Assembly: GCA_007120035.1 (NCBI GenBank)
Contig: SKON01000243.1
Location: 1 to 36,609 of the forward strand
Source: Myxococcales bacterium
GTDB taxonomy: Bacteria; Myxococcota_A; Bradymonadia; Bradymonadales; Bradymonadaceae
Reading direction: 5' to 3'
Length of the DNA stretch: 36,609 nucleotides
Each line of letters opens with the position of its first letter. The first letter of the stretch is position 1. This document shows, in pieces, positions 8,687 to 19,643 of this stretch. The position numbers and the translations under genes were made by a program. A model generated the notes under the pieces. That model ran no database searches and was not told where the DNA came from. It saw nothing but the letters and a program-made list of their open reading frames with translations.

Positions 8687-8722
8687 GCCCCCGTCTCTTC
8701 AGGAGTCGGGGGCGTCTTTTTT
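8687..8722 (+). terminator. Rho-independent terminator between lon and greA
   Basis: Stem gcccccg/cgggggc extended through one T-T mismatch by ctc/gag, 5-base loop ttcag, then a six-T run at 8717-8722. It ends only 18 bases before the greA ATG. It may end lon transcripts, attenuate greA, or both. Confidence 0.75.
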
Positions 8723-8740
8723 CGTTTTCAGGGAGTGATC

Positions 8741-9214
8741 ATGCAGAAAGTGCCCATGACCCCCGGGGGTCATCAGAAACTCAAGGACGAGCTCGATCAG
8801 CTACGAAAGGTGGAGCGGCCGAAGGTGGTCAAAGAGATCGAGGTGGCCCGGGCTCACGGCGACCTCAGCGAGAACGCCGAGTACGACGCCGCCAAGGACC
8901 GCCAGGGGTTTGTTGAGGGGCGGATCCGTGAGCTCCAGGGGAAGCTCGCCAACGCCGAGGTGATCGATCCCACGACCCTCAGCGGCGACCGGGTGATGTT
9001 CGGCGCCACGGTCACGATCTACGACGTGGAGAAGGACGAGGAGCAGACCTATCAGATCGTCGGCGACGACGAATCGAACATCAAGGAGAACAAGATCTCC
9101 TTCAGCAGCCCCATCGCCCGGGCCCTGATCGGCAAGTCCGAGGGGGACGAGACGGTGATCAAGGCCCCCAAGGGCAACCGGGTCGTGGAGATCATGGAGG
9201 TCCAGTTCAGGTAG
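8741..9214 (+). CDS. greA: Transcription elongation factor GreA
   Basis: Rescues backtracked RNA polymerase by stimulating transcript cleavage through the secondary channel. 157 residues (E. coli 158). N-terminal coiled coil at about 1-75 with the tip motif GDLSENAEYDAAKDRQ, carrying the acidic residues that enter the active site, then the FKBP-like C-terminal domain ending PKGNRVVEIMEVQF. The ATG at 8741 is chosen from homology (MQKVPMTPGG) and agggag 5 bases upstream; the frame remains open to 8558, which overlaps lon. Convergent with carB, stops 18 bases apart. Confidence 0.96.
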   Translation: MQKVPMTPGGHQKLKDELDQLRKVERPKVVKEIEVARAHGDLSENAEYDAAKDRQGFVEGRIRELQGKLANAEVIDPTTLSGDRVMFGATVTIYDVEKDEEQTYQIVGDDESNIKENKISFSSPIARALIGKSEGDETVIKAPKGNRVVEIMEVQFR

Positions 9215-9232
9215 GCCGACTCAGACGGCGGA

Positions 9233-12478
<3,246 letters not shown>

Positions 12479-12528
12479 GAGTGCTCCTGGAGCGCAGTGA
12501 ATCGAAAGAACCGGTGAGTGTCAGCCCG

Positions 12529-14415
12529 TCAGTCGTCGAACTCGCCAGCTTCCAGGCGATCCCAGTACGAATCCAGGGCGGCCTTGATCTTTCGGGAGAG
12601 CAAGACCACGCCGAGGATGTTCGGGAACGCCATAGAAAGCAACATCAGATCCGAGAAGGTCAGCACGTTGCCGGCGCTGGAGATAGCCCCCAGGAAGATG
12701 AAGAAGAGGAAGATCAGCCGGTAGACCATGGACTCCTTCACCCCGAAGAGGAACGACCAGCACCGCTCTCCGTAGTAAGACCAGGAGATCATGGTGCTGA
12801 AGGCGAAAAGGATCACGGCGATGGAGAGGACGTAGGGGAACCAGAAGACGGCGCTGCCGAAGGCCGCCGACGTCAGGGCGATGTCGCCGAGGCCGGCGGT
12901 GGCCGGGTCGGCGTAGACCCCGGTGATCACGATCACGATGCCCGTCATGAAGCAGACGATCAGGGTGTCGATAGCGGGCTCCAGGAGGGCCACGAAGCCC
13001 TCGCGGACGGGCTCTTTGGTGCGGGCTGCGGAGTGGGCGATGGCCGCCGAGCCGATGCCGGCCTCACTGGAGAAGGCCGCCCGGGTGACGCCGACGATCA
13101 AGACCCCGACGAGCCCGCCGTAGCCGGCTTGAGGGGTGAAGGCCTCGCCGATGATGATGGAGACCGCCTCGGGGATCATGGCGTAGTTGGTCAGGACGAT
13201 GTAAAGGCAGGCCATTACGTAGAGGACGCACATGGTGGGGACGATGGTGGCGGCCACGGAGCCGATGCGACGGATGCCGCCGACGATCACGAGCCCCACG
13301 GCGATGACCATCAAGAGGCCGTAGATCCATCCCCGATGTTGCTCGCCGCCGGAGGTGGGAGAGCTGGCCACGTCGAGGCCTTCGAGGCTCTCCCACTCTA
13401 CGGAGCGACCGTCGACCTCGGCGAAGAGGACCATGGTCAGGGCGTTGGCTCCGAGGTTTGCATGGCGCCCCGTCTCGGAGGCCTCGATATCAAACTCGAA
13501 GGTCCACCGGCCGTCATCGCGCTGGGTCCAGTCCTCGCCGGTAATATCCACGTCCTCGGCGGGGTTGAAGATCACGTATGCGCCCGGGGTCTCGGGGTCG
13601 GGCCCCTGGACCCGGATCAGGTGGGCCGGGTAGGTCATCTTCAGCGGGGTGTCGTGGACCAGGGTGGCCTGGCCTGTGGCGTGGTCCCCTCCGAGCCAGG
13701 GGATGAGCTGGGTGGTAGCGCTGAAGCTCTGATTGGCCTGGAACATATTGCCGCCCCCGAAGGAGGCGCCGATGCAGAGGATCGCAAAGATTACGGCCAG
13801 GTACTTACCCAGGGTGGGGCGGCCGATCTCGGCCAGCCCGTCCCGGAGGTAGACCATGGGGCCACCCTGGACGCGGCCCTCCTCGTCGACCTTTCGGTAC
13901 ATCTGACCGAGGGTACACTCGGCGAACTTGGAGGCCATACCGAAGAGGGCGGCGAACATCATCCAGAACACCGCACCTGGGCCGCCGATGCTGACGGCGA
14001 AGGCCACACCGGCGATGTTTCCCAGGCCCACCGTGGCTGAGAGGGCCGTGCTCAGGGCCTGGAAGTGGGTGACCTCCCCGGGGTTGTCTTCGTCGTCGTA
14101 CTTTCCGGAGACCACCTTGATGGCGTGCTTGACCCCCCGAACGTTGATGAAGTCGAACCGGAAGGTGAAGTAGATGGCCCCACCGATCAGGGTGAGCACC
14201 ACCAGGGGGATTTCGTTGAGGAAGTCCCAGAATCCGCCCAGAAGCCCCGGGACGGTCCCGAAGGCGATGGTGTAGATCCCGTTGACGATGCCGCCGAAGT
14301 GGCGGTCCACGGCTTCGAGATCGCCTTCGGTGGTGATGGCGACGAGGATGCTGAAGACGATCAGGACGGCAACGGTCAGCCAGTTTCTCTGGGTCGGGCT
14401 GAGAAAGGGCTTCAT
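12529..14415 (-). CDS. AGCS-family sodium:alanine/glycine symporter with a large inserted loop
   Basis: Inner-membrane sodium-coupled amino-acid importer; 628 residues against about 450-500 for most family members. Family signatures: GVKHAIKVVSGKY with FQALSTALSATVGLGNIAGV (sodium and substrate core), FAECTLGQMYRKV, and GSAAIAHSAA. The extra length is mainly an insertion of about 120 residues (236-358, roughly 13340-13710) between FGGGNMFQANQSF and GWIYGLLMVIAV; it is hydrophilic and beta-rich (RWTFEFDIEAS, NALTMVLFAEVDG). ATG 14415 is preferred over GTG 14424 because GAGG is 8 bases upstream. carB follows directly. Confidence 0.9.
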   Translation of the reverse strand: MKPFLSPTQRNWLTVAVLIVFSILVAITTEGDLEAVDRHFGGIVNGIYTIAFGTVPGLLGGFWDFLNEIPLVVLTLIGGAIYFTFRFDFINVRGVKHAIKVVSGKYDDEDNPGEVTHFQALSTALSATVGLGNIAGVAFAVSIGGPGAVFWMMFAALFGMASKFAECTLGQMYRKVDEEGRVQGGPMVYLRDGLAEIGRPTLGKYLAVIFAILCIGASFGGGNMFQANQSFSATTQLIPWLGGDHATGQATLVHDTPLKMTYPAHLIRVQGPDPETPGAYVIFNPAEDVDITGEDWTQRDDGRWTFEFDIEASETGRHANLGANALTMVLFAEVDGRSVEWESLEGLDVASSPTSGGEQHRGWIYGLLMVIAVGLVIVGGIRRIGSVAATIVPTMCVLYVMACLYIVLTNYAMIPEAVSIIIGEAFTPQAGYGGLVGVLIVGVTRAAFSSEAGIGSAAIAHSAARTKEPVREGFVALLEPAIDTLIVCFMTGIVIVITGVYADPATAGLGDIALTSAAFGSAVFWFPYVLSIAVILFAFSTMISWSYYGERCWSFLFGVKESMVYRLIFLFFIFLGAISSAGNVLTFSDLMLLSMAFPNILGVVLLSRKIKAALDSYWDRLEAGEFDD

Positions 14416-14525
14416 CACGAACACCTCACAGCGGGCTTCAAGGGGCCAACGAAAACCTCAGGGTGACGCCTCGTTTAGCACCGGAGAAGGGCACGCTGCA
14501 ACCGCGAATCCCCGTGGGGAGGCCC

Positions 14526-15098
14526 TTAAAACCGCTGGAAGTGGAAGGCCATGTAGACCCGGAGCCCGGAGTAATTGGGGAGGTCCTGTGGTTGTGTCAG
14601 GGGAGCGGCGATCTCTACGGCGGCCCCGATGGTCCGGCGGCGGTTGAACCGATAGTCGAGACCGATGGTGGCCCGAGCCGAGAAGAGGTCCCCCGGGACC
14701 TGTTGACTCGTGGGAGGCGGCAGGGGATGAAAGAGGACGGAGAGCCCCGCGTAAGGGACATAGGTGAAGACGTCGAAGGCGTACCGCACGCCCAGACCGG
14801 TGGAGACCACCGTGTGGGGGCCGATGGGGTCCTCGTCGTCCTCGACGACACGGGCGAAGTGATGGCTGGCGCCGGCGTCCAGGGTCACTCGCCAGTAGTC
14901 CGAGAGGTGGACCATGGCCCCCGCCGCGAGGCTGGGACCCCACCATCCGGCCAGGGTGGGGGCGGCCTCATTGGCGTTGGCCGCGCCGGGCCCGACCCAT
15001 ACCTGCCCCTCCAGCGGGAGGGCCGAGGCGGCCGCCGGGGTCAGGAGACCGATGAGGAGCAGCGCGTTGAAGAGCGCGGCGAAGAGAGGTTGGCGCAT
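14526..15098 (-). CDS. Outer-membrane beta-barrel-like protein
   Basis: 190 residues with a Sec signal peptide (MRQPLFAALFNALLLIGLLT, cleavage likely near AAASA). The mature part alternates polar and hydrophobic strands rich in Tyr, Phe and Gly (GVRYAFDVFTYVPYAGLSV, ATIGLDYRFN, GLRVYMAFHFQRF) and ends in Phe, the usual C-terminal signal of BAM-inserted barrels. Predicted small (about 8-strand) barrel; family not identified. The frame runs on upstream to 16250 but only as a shadow of the opposite genes. The ribosome site is weak, so the start rests on the signal peptide. A short hairpin (tcccc-gt-gggga, near 14510) follows the stop. Confidence 0.7.
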   Translation of the reverse strand: MRQPLFAALFNALLLIGLLTPAAASALPLEGQVWVGPGAANANEAAPTLAGWWGPSLAAGAMVHLSDYWRVTLDAGASHHFARVVEDDEDPIGPHTVVSTGLGVRYAFDVFTYVPYAGLSVLFHPLPPPTSQQVPGDLFSARATIGLDYRFNRRRTIGAAVEIAAPLTQPQDLPNYSGLRVYMAFHFQRF

Positions 15099-15116
15099 GG
15101 GCGGTGAGGGGTCTGG

Positions 15117-15145
15117 TTGACACCCGCGAGGGGTGCGAATATAGT
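15117..15145 (+). promoter_or_regulatory. Strong sigma70-type promoter for the yfgM-bamB unit
   Basis: TTGACA (15117-15122, perfect consensus), 17-base spacer, TATAGT (15140-15145, 5 of 6). Transcription would start near 15152, giving a leader of about 64 bases before the ATG at 15216. It is among the best consensus promoters in the window and implies steady high expression unless blocked at the dyad downstream. Confidence 0.7.
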
Positions 15146-15162
15146 CCGCTCCCACTCGTCGA

Positions 15163-15177
15163 GGAATTCCGAATTCC
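15163..15177. promoter_or_regulatory. Dyad downstream of the yfgM-bamB promoter
   Basis: ggaattc-c-gaattcc: 7-bp arms around one base, AT-rich within GC-rich surroundings, about 11-26 bases after the expected transcription start. The position suits a repressor acting as a roadblock. The binding protein is unknown. Confidence 0.45.
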
Positions 15178-15215
15178 CTGCTAACGACGGGGGCGACAGA
15201 GTACGGAGAGACTTC

Positions 15216-16010
15216 ATGGCGATCAAGATCAAGAATCGAGACCGGGACTCCGAAGAGCCCGAAGAGGAAGGAACGGGCGGCGTGGCCGCCCCGGCGGCCG
15301 GCAATCTGGACCGGTTCGAGCGGACCAGTCTGCGCATCGCGGCCTGGGTGGAAGACAACCGGGGGATGGTCCTCGGCCTGGTCATCGCTATCGTGGTGGC
15401 CGTCATCGCCGGGGTCGTGGGCATGCAGTACGTCCAGGGCCAGCAGGTGCAGGCCTCGGATCGGCTCAGCCCGGCCATGGTCTCCTATGAGGTCCTGGTA
15501 GAAGGATCGCCGATCCTCGAGATGTGGCGAAGCCAGGAAGACGTCCCGGCGCCGACGACGACCTTCGACAGCGATGAAGAGCGATGGCGGGCCATCTACG
15601 ACGCCGCTGAGGGGACTCTTCGAGAGTTCGATCGGGGACCCATCGTGGTCAGCGCCACGCTGACCAAGGCGGCGGCTTCGCTCGCGCTTGGGAGGGCGGA
15701 AGAGGCGGTCGCGCTCTACCGGCAGGTCGTCGCCTCCCCGGAGGCTTCTGACGATCTGAAGACCTTCGCCCATGTGGGGCTGGCGGAGAGCCTGGCCGCC
15801 ACGGGTGATGTCGACGGCGCCGTGGAGGCCCTGGAGCGGTTCGCCGCGGCCCGGCCGGACCAGCAGAGCTTTGCCGACTTCCAGGCTGCCCGCATCGTGG
15901 AGCGCTCCGGAGACACCGACGCCGCTCGCGAGCGGTACGAGTCGTTCCTCGAGGCCCATGGCGAGAGCGGATTCCGCAACGAGGTCGAGCGCCGGCTGGC
16001 CTTGATGTGA
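15216..16010 (+). CDS. YfgM-like TPR membrane protein
   Basis: 264 residues. Charged N-terminus (about 1-50), one transmembrane helix at 51-70 (MVLGLVIAIVVAVIAGVVGM), then a periplasmic helical domain with TPR-like repeats (AEEAVALYRQVVASPEA, VDGAVEALERFAAARP, DAARERYESFLEA). This layout and the adjacent bamB match the yfgM-bamB pair of proteobacteria, where YfgM is a SecYEG/PpiD-associated chaperone-like factor. ATG 15216 is chosen for GGAGAG 5 bases upstream and for the natural N-terminus; the frame extends to 15117, which overlaps the promoter. Confidence 0.78.
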   Translation: MAIKIKNRDRDSEEPEEEGTGGVAAPAAGNLDRFERTSLRIAAWVEDNRGMVLGLVIAIVVAVIAGVVGMQYVQGQQVQASDRLSPAMVSYEVLVEGSPILEMWRSQEDVPAPTTTFDSDEERWRAIYDAAEGTLREFDRGPIVVSATLTKAAASLALGRAEEAVALYRQVVASPEASDDLKTFAHVGLAESLAATGDVDGAVEALERFAAARPDQQSFADFQAARIVERSGDTDAARERYESFLEAHGESGFRNEVERRLALM

Positions 16011-16018
16011 GGAGCCCC

Positions 16019-17188
16019 GTGCGCTGTAGGACACTGAGCACCTGGGCGGCCGGGGCGGCGATCTTCGCCGCCCTGAGCGCGTGCACCACGGCACCGGAGT
16101 GGTTCCCCGAGCTTCCCGAGGGGACCGGCGGTCCCGTCGTGGAAGAGCGAGCCCCGTCGGTGCAGGTCCACGTGAAATGGCGCACCGAGATCGCGACCCA
16201 GGTCTATTGGCAGTCCGACCCCCGAGATCTGGGGGCCGTGGTGGTCTCACCGGGAGGAGACCTCCTGGTGGGGGCGACCTCGGGATGGGTCTACCGCGTC
16301 ACTTCTCATGATGGGGAGATCCGATGGGGCGTGCCCCTGGAGGGCGCCATCGATGCTCCCGGGGTGGTCATCGGCGATCAGGTCATGATCGGCACCGATC
16401 TTGGGCGGATGGTGGCCCTCGACTGGGCAACTGGAGAGGTGCGGTGGTCTTTCGAGGCCCGGGGCTCCGTGGACTCCACGCCTACTGTGTACGGCGGCGG
16501 CACTTACTTCTTCGACAGCAACGACGGCCTCTACGCTGTGGACACCGTCTCCGGGGAGCTCCTGTGGGAGTATCACCGGGGGACGCCGGAGTTCTTCACG
16601 ATCAAGGGCGGCGGCCAGCCGCTGGTGGAGGGCGACGTGGTCTACGCGGGCTTCGCCGACGGGGTGCTGGCCGCGCTCTCCCGGGAAGAGGGCAACCTCC
16701 TGTGGGAGGTGTACCTGGGGCCGGACTCCGGGGAGTTCGGCGATGTAGACCTGCCGATTCACGCCGCCGGGGACCGGCTCTTTGCGGCCTCCCACGCCGG
16801 CGGTATCTACGGCATCGAGCGGGCCACGGGGGCGCTCTTGTGGCATGTGCCGATGGAGAGCGTCGTGGCCCTGGAGTCCCTGGGGACCTGGCTCGTGGCG
16901 GCGACGGCGACGGGGCGAGTGTTCACGTTGAGCGGGGCCGACGGGGAGATCCGGTGGCTGCGGCGGTTCGACGAGGAGTATTCGCCGATGGGTCTGTCCA
17001 TGGTCAGCGGGATGATCGCCGTTCCCATGGCTCGTGGGCCCATGTACTGGATGAGCCTCGATGACGGCCGGGTGATCGCCCGATGGAAGCCGTCCACGGG
17101 GTTCCAGCGGCCGCCAGTATTCGACGAGCGCCGAGGCTACGCGCTGTCGAACCTGGGTTATCTCTACGGGTTCGGGCTCTCCCACTGA
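16019..17188 (+). CDS. bamB: Outer-membrane assembly lipoprotein BamB (PQQ-type beta-propeller)
   Basis: 389 residues. Lipoprotein signal ending LSAC with Cys22, followed by Thr at +2, compatible with outer-membrane sorting. The rest is a beta-propeller with repeated blades of the form dG.lya.d...G...W (VYRVTSHDGEIRWGVPL, LVALDWATGEVRWSF-like, LYAVDTVSGELLWEYH, LAALSREEGNLLWEVYL, IYGIERATGALLWHVPM). BamB scaffolds BamA for barrel insertion. The gene overlaps the YfgM-like gene region: GTG 16019 is preferred (GGAG 4 bases upstream), with GTG 16007 also in frame and overlapping the upstream stop. It overlaps the convergent trmB 3' end by 25 bases. Confidence 0.82.
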   Translation: MRCRTLSTWAAGAAIFAALSACTTAPEWFPELPEGTGGPVVEERAPSVQVHVKWRTEIATQVYWQSDPRDLGAVVVSPGGDLLVGATSGWVYRVTSHDGEIRWGVPLEGAIDAPGVVIGDQVMIGTDLGRMVALDWATGEVRWSFEARGSVDSTPTVYGGGTYFFDSNDGLYAVDTVSGELLWEYHRGTPEFFTIKGGGQPLVEGDVVYAGFADGVLAALSREEGNLLWEVYLGPDSGEFGDVDLPIHAAGDRLFAASHAGGIYGIERATGALLWHVPMESVVALESLGTWLVAATATGRVFTLSGADGEIRWLRRFDEEYSPMGLSMVSGMIAVPMARGPMYWMSLDDGRVIARWKPSTGFQRPPVFDERRGYALSNLGYLYGFGLSH

Positions 17189-17805
17189 GCCACTCGACGA
17201 TAGTAGAGGGGATGAACGGGCAGGCCCCGCTTCAGGATGGTCCGCTCCCGGGTCGTCCTCGGGAAGGGCACCAGCGGGAACTCTTCCAGGGGCAGGGGCT
17301 CGAACGCGGGGTGGGCGGCCAGGACCTCCTCCATGTCTTCAGCCAGGGGCCCGACATCGGTACGGATCCAGAGGTGGCCGCCGGGCCGGATCTTCTTGGC
17401 CGCAAGGTCGAGAAAGTCGGGGCGGATGATGCGCCGCTTTCGGTGTCGCTTCTTCCACCAGGGGTCGGGGAAGAGGATGAAGAGATCCGTGATCTGGCCG
17501 TCGTCGAGGAGCACCGGGAAGGCCAGGGCGGCGTCGGCCTGCAGGACCCGGGCGTTCTCCACGCCGGACTCATTGAGGAGCTCCCGACCCATCTCGGCGT
17601 ACTTCATGCGCCACTCGACGCCCAGGAGGAACCGGTCGGGCCACCGCTGGGCGAGCTCGGCGAGGAATCGGCAGCGATTGGAGCCGATCTCAACGACGAG
17701 GTCGTCGGGGAGGGGGTTCTCCTGGCCGAAGGCCCGGATGCGGTCGAGGTGAAAGCGCTCACGGCGCTCCGTGTCTTCGTCGAAGCGAAAGGGTGGGTCG
17801 GGCAC
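17164..17805 (-). CDS. trmB: tRNA (guanine-46-N7)-methyltransferase TrmB
   Basis: SAM-dependent enzyme forming m7G46 in the tRNA variable loop; 213 residues, normal length. SAM site LVVEIGSNRCRFLAELAQ, acidic LGVEW, and the family hallmark LFILFPDPWWKKRHRKRRI with the Asp-Pro-Trp catalytic region; IRTDVGPLAEDM near the end. It lies 26 bases after the MBL-fold gene on the same strand and is probably in its transcript. Its 3' end overlaps bamB on the other strand. Confidence 0.93.
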   Translation of the reverse strand: MPDPPFRFDEDTERRERFHLDRIRAFGQENPLPDDLVVEIGSNRCRFLAELAQRWPDRFLLGVEWRMKYAEMGRELLNESGVENARVLQADAALAFPVLLDDGQITDLFILFPDPWWKKRHRKRRIIRPDFLDLAAKKIRPGGHLWIRTDVGPLAEDMEEVLAAHPAFEPLPLEEFPLVPFPRTTRERTILKRGLPVHPLYYRRVAQWESPNP

Positions 17806-17831
17806 GGTGGTGACTCGGGGGAGGTGCAGGT

Positions 17832-18758
17832 TCAGACGGCGATGATCAGACCGTCGCGGGCGACCACGGTGTTCGCGAAGAGCTCCCGGGCCCGCTCGGC
17901 CACCTGATCGAGGTGGTCGTCAGTGCTGGTGGGGTCGTGGTGGAAGAGGCAGAGCTGCCGGACCTCGGCCAGGACGGCCAGCTCGGCTGCGATCTGGATC
18001 GTGGAGTGGCCGTAGCCCTGGGTGGGCACGGGCATCGCCGTATAGTGAGCGTCGGTGTACATGGCGTCGTGGATCAGGAGATCCGCCCCGGCGGCGAAGG
18101 CGGCCAATCGCTGGTCGCCGTGGACAAACCCCTCGGTGTCCGTGGCGTAGACCACGGTCCGACCGCCGCCGATGACCTTGTAGAAGCTCACCCCCGACTT
18201 CGGGTGGCTGTATCCCCGGAGGGTGTGGACCTCCACCTCGATCTGATCAGCCGGGGGGAGCTGGTCTCGGTGGGCCGGATGATGGGCCCTGACTTTCACC
18301 GGCTTCGGGTCGCCCTTGAGGAAGTGCACCACCTCGGTCTCCGAGAAGTCGTAGAAGTGCTTCTCGGCGTGCATCTCGTGAAGCTCCACCGGATAGAAGG
18401 GGGAGCGGATCAGAGCTTCGATGGAGGCTTCGAAGCTGGGGTACCGGTGGGTCCGGGGCCCGAAGAGGTGCAGCGTCGAAGAGGGGCTGAAGATCGGCGG
18501 GAAGTAGGGCAGCCCCAGGAGGTGGTCGAAGTGGGTGTGGGAGAAGAAGAGCGACCGGGTCAGGGGCTCGTCGTCGTCGGCGTTGATCACCAGGGAGCGA
18601 CCGTACTCGATAATGCCGCTGCCGGCGTCGAGGATGATCTCCCGGTCGCCGATCTGGACGACGACGCAGGCGGTGGCCCCGCCGTATCGGTTGAACTGGG
18701 GCCCGGTAACAGGGTAGCTTCCGCGACAGCCGTGAATCGTGACGGAGACATCGGACAT
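17832..18758 (-). CDS. MBL-fold metallo-hydrolase (PhnP/phosphodiesterase-like)
   Basis: 308 residues. Metallo-beta-lactamase fold with the dinuclear-metal motif SHTHFDH near residue 92, upstream DAGSGI, central ATDTEG, DAMYTDAHY, and C-terminal GYGHST and FHHDP, supplying the remaining His/Asp ligands. The N-terminus VTIHGCRGSYPVTGPQFNRY resembles the PhnP / cyclic-phosphodiesterase group of COG1235; substrate unknown. First gene of a probable two-gene unit with trmB. It has a near-consensus promoter (18844-18873) and a TTAG-N6-CTAA dyad in its leader matching the one at the tro-like operon, suggesting metal-responsive control. Confidence 0.88.
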   Translation of the reverse strand: MSDVSVTIHGCRGSYPVTGPQFNRYGGATACVVVQIGDREIILDAGSGIIEYGRSLVINADDDEPLTRSLFFSHTHFDHLLGLPYFPPIFSPSSTLHLFGPRTHRYPSFEASIEALIRSPFYPVELHEMHAEKHFYDFSETEVVHFLKGDPKPVKVRAHHPAHRDQLPPADQIEVEVHTLRGYSHPKSGVSFYKVIGGGRTVVYATDTEGFVHGDQRLAAFAAGADLLIHDAMYTDAHYTAMPVPTQGYGHSTIQIAAELAVLAEVRQLCLFHHDPTSTDDHLDQVAERARELFANTVVARDGLIIAV

Positions 18759-18808
18759 CAGTGCAACCCCGGATCGAGGTGTAGGAATGGAGTCGGCGGG
18801 ACCAAGCG

Positions 18809-18822
18809 TTAGTATTCGCTAA
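18809..18822. promoter_or_regulatory. TTAG-N6-CTAA dyad (candidate DtxR/MntR-type operator) in the MBL gene leader
   Basis: TTAGTATTCGCTAA, an inverted repeat agreeing at 11 of 14 positions with the site at 20698-20711 before the metal-uptake operon. It is placed about 15-28 bases downstream of the expected minus-strand start site, a position where a bound repressor would block elongation. Half-sites TTAG/CTAA resemble those of DtxR/IdeR boxes. Confidence 0.5.
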
Positions 18823-18843
18823 CCTTACTTGTGCCGTGGTCGG

Positions 18844-18873
18844 ACTATAGCAAGGGCGAAATTTTTCCGTCAA
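18844..18873 (-). promoter_or_regulatory. Near-consensus sigma70 promoter for the MBL-trmB unit
   Basis: On the minus strand: TTGACG (plus 18868-18873, 5 of 6), 18-base spacer, TATAGT (plus 18844-18849, 5 of 6). Start expected near 18837, giving a leader of about 80 bases to the ATG at 18758. Confidence 0.7.
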
Positions 18874-18938
18874 GGAATGCGCGCTGAGGATCGGGCATCG
18901 AGATCATCATAATCGACGAGTATTCGGGGGCATCAGGA

Positions 18939-19643
18939 GTGGCGCTGGGCCTGGGCCTCCTCGCCTTCTTCCTGCTCCTGTGGTGGGGAGCGAGGCGCCA
19001 GGAGGAGCGGTTCCGGTTGGTGGCCCTGGCCGGGCTGGTAGGCGCAGGCGCCCTCGTCGGGGGGCTTTTGGCGTCTGTGGCGGTGGGGGAGCTGGGGCTC
19101 TCGTCTCTGGGGGGGATCGCCGGGGCGGGGTTGGTGTTGCTCTTCGCGCCGCCCTGGCTGGGCGAAGACCGGGGGCGAGCCTGGGACGTGGTGATCCCCG
19201 CGGGGATCGCCGGGCTGGCCGTGGCGAGGCTGGGTTGTCTCTGGGAGGGATGCGATTTCGGCCGCCGGACCGCTGAGTGGGGCGTCGCCCATCCTCCCGG
19301 GACCCGGGCCTGGACGGTCCACGTGATGGCCTATGACCTCCCGCTGGCGGCCCCGATGAGCCATCCCGTGCAACCCTTTCCGGTCTATCTGGCGGCGTGG
19401 GGGTTCGTGGCGGCCCTCTTGGGGATCGTGCTCGCCAGGCGGTCTCTGGCGCCCGGGCGGGCGGGGACGGCGGCGGCGGCGCTCTTTCTGGCCGGCGGCG
19501 GGGTGATCGAGTGGCTCCGGGAGCCCTTGACGGTGATCCGGATTGGCGAGTCCTCGGCGTATCCTTTGATCTACGCCTGGGGGGCTGTGGTGGCGTTCTT
19601 GATCTGGCGGCGCATGGAGCCGACGGCCCCGGAGGAGTCATGA
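18939..19643 (+). CDS. Lgt-family membrane protein (prolipoprotein diacylglyceryl transferase-like)
   Basis: 234 residues with about six or seven hydrophobic helices. Lgt-like features: ARLGCLWEGCDFG, as in the GRxGCFxxGCCyG variant of the Lgt signature; HPVQPFPVYL, matching the HPxQLYE region; and EWLREP, matching the FLREP motif. Lgt transfers diacylglycerol to the lipobox Cys of prolipoproteins at the inner membrane. The protein is shorter than typical Lgt (~260-290) and has Cys/Glu where the classical motif has GRxGNFxN, so it may be a divergent paralogue. GTG 18939 lacks a clear ribosome site and the N-terminus may be wrong. It overlaps the DUF72 start by four bases (ATGA). Confidence 0.72.
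   Translation: MALGLGLLAFFLLLWWGARRQEERFRLVALAGLVGAGALVGGLLASVAVGELGLSSLGGIAGAGLVLLFAPPWLGEDRGRAWDVVIPAGIAGLAVARLGCLWEGCDFGRRTAEWGVAHPPGTRAWTVHVMAYDLPLAAPMSHPVQPFPVYLAAWGFVAALLGIVLARRSLAPGRAGTAAAALFLAGGGVIEWLREPLTVIRIGESSAYPLIYAWGAVVAFLIWRRMEPTAPEES

Noticed and set aside
15099-16250. N-terminal extension of the minus-strand barrel ORF up to 16250
   Set aside because: It is antisense to the YfgM-like gene and bamB; the true start is the signal peptide at 15098.
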